This document shows, piece after piece, positions 55,445-64,000 of a DNA stretch of 64,000 bases. Each line of letters opens with the position of its first letter. The first letter of the stretch is position 1. Source of the DNA: Persicaria tinctoria (taxonomy: Eukaryota > Streptophyta > Magnoliopsida > Caryophyllales > Polygonaceae). The DNA lies in contig JBANSL010000008.1 in the NCBI GenBank assembly GCA_037127255.1, positions 42,111,373 through 42,175,372 of the forward strand, written 5' to 3'. The notes below the pieces were generated by a model. The model did no database searches and was not told the origin of the DNA. It was given only the letters and a program-made list of their open reading frames with translations. The position numbers and the translations under genes were made by a program.

Positions 55445-57032
55445 CATACTTAAGCTTGCTTGTCCTCAAGCAATACTTTTATTTGTCATTCAGGGGAAGA
55501 AATCAAAACTCTCAACATCTTAGATTCATTCTTATATGTCCCAGCAGTCAATTACCATCCTCGAAAAGGTACTAGTGTCACAGATCCATGCATGTGCAAT
55601 TTTTAAGAACAACATCTACTCACAAAAAGAGGGTTATGCAAAACAATTTATGTGACAAAGCATTAATAATCAAGAGGATTTTAATTAAGCTCAAATAAGG
55701 AGTAGATTGGTAAAAGGTTAAAGGTGGGCAATTTTTGGCAATGTGGTGCTAATGATCCGGGGAAATGGAGTATTTCCAAACTTTTCATACCTGCACACTC
55801 CTTTTTCATATGATTCATCACCTTTCATAATGCTTTTATCAATAACAATGCTTTTACCTCTCAAACCTTAGCACTGACTTCTCACGAGTCGCAAACATGG
55901 GTGTCATGAATGGCCCCGGATACTTAGTGCTTTGGACTCCTCACCTGTGTGTCCCATCTCGCCAAACTATTATCTCAGCGGAGAGGGTTAATCTACCTTT
56001 ATCTCCTGAGGTGATTGGATTTTTTTCTCACTCATTAAATTTTCCATATTTTTCAAACAATTTCCTGCCAAACTCCATATATGATATATAACAACACAAA
56101 CACCATATAACATCTCCATAATGTAACATCATTCTCAACATAATCCCCGAATAAGGTAAAGAATGGCAATATTTAGATCATGTGGAGCAATAATTGAAAT
56201 AAGGCATATTATGGCTTTTGTGATGCATAAGCATAGGTATGGCTAGCGAAATAAAACATATGAGCATATATGGAAATATAAAGTCCTCCATCGTCTTATC
56301 ATGCAACATGTCAAAAGCAACATCAGATTTTACCTCCTTTCATGGTTTTCAAGAAAATATGCACTTCATTGTGACTTCCCTTTACTAGGCAACTTCATGC
56401 TATATCTCTAATGAATCCAATTTTGCATCGTCGAGTTCAATAAAGCTTCCATGACACTAATCAAAATTTTCAATGGGGGTCATTTTTTCAAATTTTGGAA
56501 AACATGCATATAAGCACATAAATTAATAATGAATTCCAAAATAGCCATGTATAAGCAATTCAAGAATTAAACTTTAAATATGCAAACATAATGTCAAACA
56601 TATCAACTATGCACAAAGTAAGCCCTTCCCACTCACCCCATACTTAAACATTACAGTGTCCTCACTGTATAAAAACAAGGGTAAAGAAAGAAACTCACTA
56701 GACATGTGTGCAGGGCTTCAAAATCTCGAGTGTAAATGCTTGGGCCGAGTCTGAATATAGACTGCTTCTATCCCATAGACCTGAAAAATGTAGAAGACAT
56801 ATACCCACAATAGAAAAACTAACAGTTCAAAAACCAAAAACAAACAATGTCCAAAAAGTTCCAAAAAGTAAATGTCTATGTACAAGCTCTAGATTTTATA
56901 GTCGCTAGGTCGACTTCTCTTTTAAGCTCAAGGTGGCATCTGCAGGGCCCATGTAGCTTGGGCTTCAAATAGGACTCCATTCTTGTCCATCAGCTGTAAT
57001 CCTCCAAAATGGATCTTGTTCACCACAAAGGG
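55445..57032 (-). other. 3' non-coding region of B(-), with an integrase-tail relic
   Basis: It aligns in reverse with 37141-38820 of B(+). Phrase CAAACATGGGTGTCATGAAT at 55892 is shared with element C. Just after the protease frame, 57032-56960 reads PFVVNKIHFGGLQLMDKNG in the same frame behind a TGA. With the preceding VGDKLYVSKSKDNWFPNKF it resembles the GPF/Y end of Athila integrase. Confidence 0.65.
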
Positions 57033-58619
57033 TCACATCCTCTTCTTGTTGAATTTGTTGGGAAACCAATTATCTTTTGATTTGGAAACATAGAGCTTAT
57101 CTCCAACTTCGTATTCTTTGGGCTCGTCATTGGAAATCCTACATAAGCGCCCGTACCAAGGAAAACATCTCCCATGTATAGATAGATCCTTAATGGAAAT
57201 AGGAGAAGAACGATCCATACCTTGGCTTACCTTCGCAGAAACGGATTCGGGCACCACCGTGTTTGGTCGATCTCGAGGAACATTGCTCGATCTCGAGTTG
57301 CTTTCAGCTTCTGGTGGTGGACTGCTCGAGGATGGAGAAGTCGAGGAGGCCAGGTGTTTGTCGATATCGACCAGTTTGGTCGATATCGAGTTGTTCAGCT
57401 TGTCTGGTGGAGTGTTGGCCGAGGGAGGAGAAGTCAGGGCAACGAGCTTTTGGTCGATATCGAGTAGTCTACTCGATATCGAGGATTCTGTTGTTTCAGG
57501 CTGGCTACTCGACGACGCTGGTGCTGGTGGAGGCTTTTGATTTTGGTCGATATCGACCAATGTCCTCGATATCGAGGAATTCTGGTCGACTATGACCCCA
57601 TACTTGCATCCTGTCAAGACATCCGAAAAATAGTTAGTCCAAATCAACGTACCTTGGTTTATGTCGAGTGGATTCTCTATTTTTTCGTTCAGGATGGCCA
57701 TGATCTCCTCCACCTGGGCTTCCATATCCCTCTTTTCCAGCTCTTCAGGAGTCATATTTCTTACCTTAGGCTCCCCACAGGTGATGTAACCAGCTGAGAT
57801 AAATTTGACCTCTTCTATTGGACCTGTATGTCTTTCAGTTTTGTTAAAGGAATATTCAATTACCTCATCGCTGATGTTGAAAGTGAGCACTCCTTTCCTC
57901 ACGCTTATGTTGGCATCCATCGTCGCCAAGAAGGGCCTTCCTAGAATAATTGGACAAGTAGGGTCCTCCGTCATATCAACAATTAAGAAATCAGTAGGGA
58001 CAAAGAACTTAACTACTTGTACTGGCACATTGTCCACCATGCATGTTGGAATGACCACCGTGTTGTTGGCCATATAAAGTCTAGCATCCACAGGCTCTAG
58101 GGCACCTATCTTAATCTTGGACCATATCGTTAAAGGCATTATACTCACACTAGCTCCAAGATCACATAAAGCATTAATTTTATATTGACCAAATCCAATA
58201 GTTATAGCAAACTTACCTGGATCTGGCCTCTTCTCAAGTACGTCCAAGTGGCTGCACTCCTCTGTTATTTCAGCAATGGATCTCTTATTGCTTAGAATCT
58301 CCTTGAGGAATTTGACATAGAATGGCATTTCATTGAGAGATTCTTTGAAGGGAATGGTGACATTGAGCTTCTGAAGCATCTTGATGAAGCGTTGAAACTT
58401 CTTCTCTGCTGGGTCCTTTGGAGATTTTGTTGGGAAAGGCAGCTTCTTTTTCTGATTCGGAGCCAGAATAGATGTCGGAGGTGCTGCAGATTTCTCGATC
58501 TCGACTTGGGTCTCTTCGATATCGACTAACTCTTCCTCGATATCGACTAGCTTCCTTGTTGTCGAGTTGTTTTGCTGTGCAGACGAAGGATGGTTCTCTC
58601 TGTCATCGATATCGAGTTG
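57033..58619 (-). CDS. Protease region of B(-) with palindrome-coded repeats
   Basis: The frame is open from 58619, after a TAG at 58620-58622, to 57033. It reads KLVDIEEELVDIEETQVEIE from palindromic DNA, then the protease domain (MPFYVKFLKEILSNKRSI, active-site CDLGASVSIMP, PIILGRPFLATMDA). It then continues with a Ser/Pro-rich stretch (57600-57255) in which SISRTLVDIDQ, SISSRLLDIDQ and SISTKLVDIDK repeat. The end (EYEVGDKLYVSKSKDNWFP) looks like the tail of integrase, as if everything between protease and that tail were deleted. The Met at 58379 is internal. Confidence 0.85.
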   Translation of the reverse strand, partial: QLDIDDRENHPSSAQQNNSTTRKLVDIEEELVDIEETQVEIEKSAAPPTSILAPNQKKKLPFPTKSPKDPAEKKFQRFIKMLQKLNVTIPFKESLNEMPFYVKFLKEILSNKRSIAEITEECSHLDVLEKRPDPGKFAITIGFGQYKINALCDLGASVSIMPLTIWSKIKIGALEPVDARLYMANNTVVIPTCMVDNVPVQVVKFFVPTDFLIVDMTEDPTCPIILGRPFLATMDANISVRKGVLTFNISDEVIEYSFNKTERHTGPIEEVKFISAGYITCGEPKVRNMTPEELEKRDMEAQVEEIMAILNEKIENPLDINQGTLIWTNYFSDVLTGCKYGVIVDQNSSISRTLVDIDQNQKPPPAPASSSSQPETTESSISSRLLDIDQKLVALTSPPSANTPPDKLNNSISTKLVDIDKHLASSTSPSSSSPPPEAESNSRSSNVPRDRPNTVVPESVSAKVSQGMDRSSPISIKDLSIHGRCFPWYGRLCRISNDEPKEYEVGDKLYVSKSKDNWFPNKFNKKRM

Positions 58620-59523
58620 CTATTCTCCTCCGTCCTGCTGCTTTCCGACCTCTGGCTCTTGTAGTTGATGGCCGCTTCTGAGTTTTACAACAGCGATGTG
58701 TCTAGTCTTCCCCTTAGGATTTGGTTCTGAAGATCCAGGGAGTGTTCCTGATTGTCTGGGAATGCCTGCTGCTAGCTGGCCAATCTGTGTTTCCATTAAC
58801 TTCCTCCAGACGTCGATTTCCCCAAGCCTAGAGTTGACACCTTGAATCTGAGTGTAGACTGAGTTGAAGAACTGCTTGGTGTCCGAATGGTTCCTCCGCA
58901 TTTCCTCTAGGATTGTATGTAGATCATCCCTCTTTTGGTCCCTTTCCGGATGTCCTGGAGCTCTTTAGGGTGGGGGGTTCCTAGGGGCACCTTGGTTCCA
59001 TTTTGGTTGTTGGAACCTTTGGTCCCCCATGTAGCGATTGGGACCCCCTGCGTAAGCTGCCTCTTCATGGTATTCTGCCAGCCTGACTTGCCTTGTGTGT
59101 GGGCACTCAGTAGTTGTGTCCCTATGTGATCCGCATTCTATGCAGGCCTTGTTGACAGAAAGATACTGGACTTGCTTGAGGAGCTTGCGATTCTGATCCT
59201 TGTAGTATTGCTCCTTGACAACTGGATTAATTTCCTTAGAGGGCTCATAGAGGGGCATGGATGGTGCTGGCCTAGCATAGAGGTTCTCATCATAGTTGAT
59301 TGGAGTCCCATACTTGTTGTCATAGTTGGTCAGCTTGTCGAGAGCAGCTCATGCGTCTGCTGACGGCATTGTCAGATACTCATAGTGAGTATATGTGTTG
59401 ATCCTATCCTTAGCAGCCATATCAAGAGAGTTGAAAAAGATCTCCTGAACGATGCAGGGTTGCTGTCCATGAGTAGGGCAGGATCGCAGCAGATCCTTAT
59501 AGCGTTCCCATGCCTTGTAGTCC
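58620..59523 (-). pseudogene. Gag C-terminal half of B(-)
   Basis: One frame with stops at 59349, about 58965 and 58620. It opens after the U5-primer insertion with YKAWERYKDLLRSCPTHGQQ (end of the capsid domain), passes a knuckle-like CIECGSHRDTTTEC at about 59130, and ends MGQ-like IGQLAAGIPRQSG and KLRSGHQLQEPEVG. It is closely colinear with the B(+) Gag. The residue aligned to the B(+) stop at 35587 is Trp here (IDVWRKL). Confidence 0.85.
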
Positions 59524-59690
59524 CTGGCAACAGCGCCAATTTGTTGTAGGAGGAAATCGAGTTCAAAATATAGAATATAAATCAAACCAGATTCGTTCCC
59601 CAGCAAATAATTACAAGACTTCCTCCCTATGCAGTAGTGGGAAGTCAGGATCGATCCACGAGGAAGCGTGTCAGCGAATCTCAGGTAGCT
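59524..59690 (-). mobile_element. U5 plus primer-site fragment inserted in gag
   Basis: The plus strand holds GGCAACAGCGCCAAT (primer site, reverse) at 59526-59540, then TGTTGTAGGAGGAAATCGAG and the rest of a B LTR end up to GCGAATCTCAGGTAG (about 59690). It is only about 165 bases and replaces eight or so Gag codons, changing the frame. R/U5 plus primer site is the content of minus-strand strong-stop DNA. Both junctions lie inside gag. Confidence 0.85.
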
Positions 59691-60309
59691 GTTTGAAAGA
59701 TGTAATCTTTTGGCGAAGGAGGGTTGTCTTGGCAGGAGGAAAGAGTTTATTGAGAAATTCCTGCTTTACTTGAGCCCATGTCGTGAGAGATCGTGGTTTC
59801 AATCCTTCCAACCACTTCAGTGCGGGACCAGGGAGAGACCAACGAAAATCCTTCATCAGGATGTACTCTAGGGTGGTACCTTCAGCAAGAGTACGACACA
59901 TGTCAGTAAAGTTTGTAATATGCTGAAGATGGCATTCATTAAATCTACCATGAAATGCATTATGTTTAATTTCTATTAAGAAAGGAGTGCGAATTTCATA
60001 GTTATTTTGAGGGATAAGAATAGTCGATTCAGGCACGACGAGTGTCGGGTGCATGTAATCCTCTACAATGGTAGGATATTAGGCAAGCTCATCTTGTAAA
60101 TGCCTCTCACGCTCGGCTTCTTGTTCCCTTCCTGCTCTCTCAGTGGCGAGAGCAGTATCCCTGGCGGCTAGTTCCCTTGTAAGCCTCTCAATCCACTATT
60201 CTTGTGTCTCTGCAGCTGCCATGGCTGTTTTGAGTTTAGATTGGATGTGTATCAGGCGTTCCGGTTCGTCTAAGGCGCCAAACTTAAGTGTTTGACCAGA
60301 ACGACGCAT
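59691..60309 (-). pseudogene. Gag N-terminal half of B(-)
   Basis: ATG 60309 matches the B(+) start in place and sequence (MRRSGQTLKFGALDEPERLI). In-frame TAG near 60203 and TAA near 60080 break the coiled-coil segment; TAG aligns to a Gln codon in B(+). From 60054 the capsid domain is open (MKDFRWSLPGPALKWLEGLK, TTWAQVKQEFLNKLFPPAK) and is cut off by the U5-primer insertion at 59690. Confidence 0.83.
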
Positions 60310-60372
60310 ATACCTGCAATGTACCTCAAAGGAAAAGTGAGATCTGACTACCTAAGGCGCGAATGATTGCTT

Positions 60373-60389
60373 CCCCGGCAACGGCGCCA
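60373..60389 (-). other. Primer binding site of B(-)
   Basis: Minus strand TGGCGCCGTTGCCGGGG, tRNA-Asp type, three bases from the LTR. Confidence 0.9.
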
Positions 60390-60392
60390 ATT

Positions 60393-62172
60393 TGACGAGA
60401 GGGTTTCTCGACCAAATAAATTTATAGTCAAGACCCCGCTATAGGATAGTGGAGTCAGGTTCGTCCTCAGGAGAGAAGTCAGCGGTTCTAAGTTTAGTAT
60501 GTTTTGGGGTTCAGGGATAGCGGGAAAAGGTGGGAGGTTGTTGTCGACTTCGGGTAAGACTTCGTCGATGTCGATGGATGGAAAGAGAATGGTGGTTTGA
60601 TATCGAGTAGAATATGTGCCAAATAAAAATAATAAAATAAAACAAATAAAGATGCAAACTTCCAAGGTTAGGGATCACCGCAACAATAAACATATGTGTA
60701 GATCATAAATCACATAAAGATGCATGCTTTATATCAAATAACTTTTGTTATTAACAAATAGGAATATAGAGGTTTTCGCATAAACCCTAACTGTTACCAA
60801 CCCTTTTTCACATAATTAATCCAAGTTGCATTAAGATCACTTTGACTTCAATAATACAAACAAGGATCACCTTCAACTCTCGCAAAAGAATCATGCTCAT
60901 AGGGATAGAAGATGAATTGCATAAAAAGATTGTACCTTTACCGTGTCACCTCACATGGCTACCGTCGGGCTCACCCTAGCCCCATAAGTGGGTGGACTAC
61001 TCACTCTTCATCGCAATAGCAGACATCTTTGATGAAAAAGAACTAACTTGCATAAATAAACTCAACCAAACTTACAACCTTTTCTCTCTCTCTCTATGTG
61101 TAACTAATTGTCTCTGAAATTGAATAAATAAAAAACCAGCCCCTAAGGTTTTATTTATAGCCTTCATTCCCTAGCTATTCTAGGTAAGAAAGTCTATCTA
61201 TATCTAAATATAATTATCTAAAGACTTAAAGATAAATAAATGGATAAAAGGAATTAAATCAAAAGGGGAAATTATATCTAAAATAGGTAAATCTTCCATG
61301 TGTTGATAGGTCTTGATAGATGTTGATAGATCTCGGCAAAACTCGGACTCCTTCGGCTCCAAGCATAGCCAAACTGTATTGGACAGCAAAACCGCGTAAC
61401 ACGTCTCCAGAAAGATTTCCTCGATATCGACAAGAACTACTCGATATCGAGTAAAAATGACGTCGACTACGGCTGGCTCGGCATGTCGGGTTGCTGCTGC
61501 TCGATCAGACTCGGTCAGGTAATCTGGGGTCCTCGATATCGACAAGTTTAGTCGATATCGAGTAAGCTTGTATCGACTTCTTTGTGGCTGGTGTTGTCGA
61601 GTAGCTTCTCCTCAGTATTGGCTCGGACAGGTGGTGCAGATCTTGTCGATATCGATAACTTTTGTCAATATCGAGTAACTGGTTCTCGGCGTCTTCAGTA
61701 CTCGGCTTCTCGACTTGGGGTGGCTTCCTCGACTCCGGACATGGCATCAAGGTGTTGTCGATATCGACAAGTTTCGTCGATATCGAGTAGGCTTGTGGAG
61801 TCGGGTTGGCTCTGGCGCTCAGCTTCTCGATATGGCCTTAGTCGATCACCACTGCTCGGACACCTTTGTCGATATCGAGTAAAATAACTCGATATCGAGT
61901 AACTCTAGGTTTCCATCTTGATTCGTCCTGGTTCTGTAGTCCTTTGACCTTGGACTTCTGTAGTTGACTTCCGAGGTTTTCCAACCTTTCCCAGAACTGT
62001 TGTAAATTGCCTCAAATTCTGCGAATTTAAACAGAAACTGGTGTAGATTCCATAATTTGACAAATAAACATAAACTACATAGATTATGTACTATTCTAGC
62101 CCAAATGCATGAAATGTATGCAGAAAACGATATAAAAGTTACTGTAAAACATGGCAGATTCAGCTCACAACA
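60393..62172 (-). repeat. 5' LTR of B(-)
   Basis: Plus strand TGACGAGAGGG...GCTCACAACA, 1,780 bp. TATA 61151-61160. Palindromes 61417-61900, mostly TCGATATCGA in pairs about 7-10 bases apart; smaller group at 60543-60610. CAAGC follows at 62173. Confidence 0.94.
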
Positions 62173-62591
62173 CAAGCATGACAAGCTTTAGCAAAGTCCA
62201 TAGAATCTTTCACCATAGTGACCCAATAGTAGCCTAATCGTTTGATCTGATTAGCCAATTTAGGACCAGCTTGATGTGATCCACACACTCCAGCATGAGT
62301 TTCGGCTAGAATGTATTTAGCTTCCTCTTTAGACAAGCATCTTAACAAGATTCCATCGAACGTCCTTCGATACAAGGTATCGTTCTTAAGTAAGAATCTT
62401 GACACTCGTCTTTTATCATCCACCCTCTTTTTTGGATCATCGGGAAGGATCCCGTTACGAAGATATTCGATAAGTGGTTGTCGCCATTCCGTTTCTTCTT
62501 CAATTTCATATACGGAAGCTATATCCACTTCTTCTACTTGCTCGGCTCTTTCCAAGGCTGAAATAAGCAGATGGCGTTCACCAATGGTAAC
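62173..62591 (-). pseudogene. Tat-type integrase zinc finger
   Basis: Reads EEETEWRQPLIEYLRNGILP, RFLLKNDTLYRRTFDGILLR, THAGVCGSHQAG and FAKACHAC, the HHCC integrase N-terminal domain, cut in its last Cys pair by B(-). It is in frame with the RNase H upstream across TAG 62592-62594, which has the form of CAG to TAG. Confidence 0.87.
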
Positions 62592-63891
62592 CTAAATTTC
62601 CCTTTCACTTGGTAACGTCAATGATGAAGCTAATTTCGCCAATGCATCTGCCTTGCCATTCTCAGACCTCAATATATGCACCACTTCTATTTGACGGAAT
62701 TGATGCACGAGACATTTAGCTCTTTGATGCAAAGGAATCAAATTTGCGTGTCTGACCTCGTATTGTCGATTTAATTGTCTTATTATCAATTGAGAATCAC
62801 CAAACACTTTTAATGGATCAACACGCATTTCAAGAGCTATCTCCAAGCCGATAATGAGTGCCTCATATTCTACAACATTATTTGTGCAATTCTCCAAAAG
62901 GGAAAATGAATAAGGCACTATCCCATCATTTGGGGTAATGAAAACAATACCCACACCAGCTCCTCTTTTTGTTGCAGCACCATCAAAATACAGCTGCCAA
63001 GATTTTTCCTCTATCATGAAGACTTCTTCATCTGGTAAATCATCTAACAACTCCTCGTTATCTGGAGTAGGGTGGGATGCTAAGAAGTCGGTTATTGCTT
63101 GCCCCTTTATTGCCTTTTGAGGCACATACTTGATGTCAAAAGGAGCCAGAAGCATAGCCCATTTGGCCAATCTCTCTGACAACACAGTTTTTGAAAAAAT
63201 GTATCGCAAAGGGTCAGCTTTGGATATTAGTGTGATTTGATGGGACAATAGGTAATGTCGCAGCTTTTGAATGGCAAAGATCAATGCTAGACATAATTTT
63301 TCCATAGCAGAATAATTTTCTTCTGCCCCCACCATTGTTCGACTGATGTAGTACAAGGCATTTTCCTTTGCGTCATCATTATTTTGAGCTAACATAGCCC
63401 CTAGTGATCGCTCGAGACTTGCGATGTACAAAATTAAAGGTCTTCCTTGAACTGGTGCCAAAAGAACTGGTGGATCAGTCAAGTACTTCTTGATGCTATC
63501 GAGAGCGTTTTGACAAGTCTGGTCCCATATGAACAGAACATCCTTCTTCATCAACCTTAGAAAAGTTTGACATCTCCCCGTCAGGTTTGAAATGAACCGA
63601 CGAATATAAGCAAGCCTGCCTTGCAAGCCTCGTAGTTCACGGAGATTTCTCAGGGCTGGCATTTCTATGATCGCCTTAATTTTATCAGGATCAAATTCTA
63701 TTCCTTGACCTCGAACAACAAAACCAAGAAACTTTCCCGACGTCACACCAAAGGCGCATTTAAGGGGGTTCATTTTTAGTTGGTGCTTGCGCAATCTATC
63801 GAAGATTATTTTAAGATCAGTTACATGATCCTCCCTCCTCTTTGTTTTCACCACAAGGTCATCTACATAGCACTCAACGGTGTTGTGAAGT
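62592..63891 (-). pseudogene. Tat-type reverse transcriptase end, RNase H and archaeal-type RNase H
   Basis: Starts in the catalytic loop YVDDLVVKTKR (about 63873-63841), then MNPLKCAFGVTSGKFLGFVV and LRELRGLQGRLAYIRRFI (thumb), and RNase H1 (LILYIASLERSLGAMLAQN, NYSAMEKLCLALIFAI; the first catalytic Asp seems replaced by Ala or Ser). A second RNase H follows (WQLYFDGAATKRGAGVGIVF, VEYEALIIGLEIAL, FGDSQLIIRQL, KADALAKLA) with the D,E,D,D set. A second, intact RNase H behind a degenerate first one is typical of Tat/Ogre. An LTR interrupts the frame at 63892. Confidence 0.9.
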
Positions 63892-64000
63892 TGTTGTAGG
63901 AGGAATCGAGTTTAAAATATAATAAAATAGATCAAACCAGATTCGTGTCCACGCAAATAAATACAAGACCTTCTCCTGATGTAGCAGCGGGAAGTCAGGA
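63892..64000 (-). repeat. Family B LTR, start only (truncated by window)
   Basis: TGTTGTAGGAGGAATCGAG... matches 20855, 28897 and the reverse of 34196. It splits the Tat reverse transcriptase just upstream of YVDD; flank GAAGT. The rest lies beyond the window. Confidence 0.85.

Larger units (their letters stand above)
44020..62172 (-). mobile_element. Element B(-): Athila-like gag-protease element with a nested copia element
   Basis: 5' LTR 60393-62172, primer site 60373-60389, gag 60309-58620, protease to 57033, 3' non-coding region, then 3' LTR 44020-45781. Without the copia insertion it is about 8.5 kb, like B(+) at 8.7 kb. It lacks reverse transcriptase, RNase H and integrase core but seems to keep the last part of integrase near 57060-56950. 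It sits in the integrase zinc finger of the Tat element. Confidence 0.9.
43054..63891 (-). mobile_element. Tat/Ogre-type Ty3 retrotransposon, split by nested insertions
   Basis: Pol on the minus strand runs from 63891 (reverse transcriptase YVDD) through RNase H, a second archaeal-type RNase H and the integrase zinc finger to 62173, then resumes at 44014 with the integrase core and ends at 43054. The gap holds B(-), flanked by CAAGC (62173-62177) and CTAGC (44015-44019), a duplication with one mismatch; the frame is kept across it. The 5' half lies beyond 63892, where a further B LTR has inserted. The dual RNase H is the mark of the Tat lineage. Confidence 0.87.

Overview
This window is repeat-dense plant nuclear DNA. 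It holds plant-type Ty3/gypsy and Ty1/copia LTR retrotransposons with tRNA-iMet and tRNA-Asp-like primer sites, a CACTA (En/Spm) remnant with a Transposase_24-type protein, a LINE fragment, and a broken piece of a plant 14-3-3 gene. I see no intact host gene. A flowering plant, probably a eudicot, is the best guess; the species cannot be read from the sequence.

Layout. 1-5886: the 5' part of a minus-strand chromovirus-like Ty3 element ('A'), whose RNase H is split by a solo LTR of family C (903-2310, target duplication CCCGG). 5887-7430: AT-rich DNA with a recurring TTATTCG word and an (AT)n tract. 8398-13926: a decayed CACTA element on the minus strand. 13944-20854: mostly unassigned DNA with a GC-rich coiled-coil reading frame, a 14-3-3 gene fragment (about 17509-17726) and a higher-order tandem repeat (about 19660-20330). 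20855-22901: solo LTR of the Athila-like family ('B', duplication GGAAC). 23230-24767: a diverged B-type LTR. 26086-41832: a small non-autonomous element ('C', minus, duplication TAGAG) that has taken two insertions, a B solo LTR (28897-30998, duplication GACGT) and a complete B element on the plus strand (32182-40840, duplication GCAAC). 41990-42550: LINE fragment. 43054-63891: a Tat/Ogre-type Ty3 pol on the minus strand. Its integrase zinc finger is split by a minus-strand B element (44020-62172), which itself contains a SIRE-like copia element (45789-55439, plus strand). 63892-64000: the start of another B LTR inserted in the Tat reverse transcriptase.

Insertion order can be read from the nesting: A before its C solo LTR; C before both B insertions; Tat before B(minus) before copia. 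Both B elements carry gag and protease but no reverse transcriptase, RNase H or integrase core, so they would depend on a partner element.

The most unusual signal is a family-specific set of short palindromic words (TCGATATCGA, TCGATCTCGA / TCGAGATCGA, TCGACATCGA / TCGATGTCGA). In the B family they recur dozens of times, usually as closely spaced pairs forming inverted repeats. They lie in U3, near the other LTR end, and inside the gag/protease reading frame, where they encode repeats such as LVDIDK. Each copy group favours its own spelling. The unrelated family C carries GC-rich palindromes (GCGGCCGC in one subgroup, CCCCGCGGCC in another) at the matching U3 place, next to a module shared by both families. 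Most premature stops in the elements fit C-to-T decay, often in CHG context, as expected of methylated, silenced DNA.
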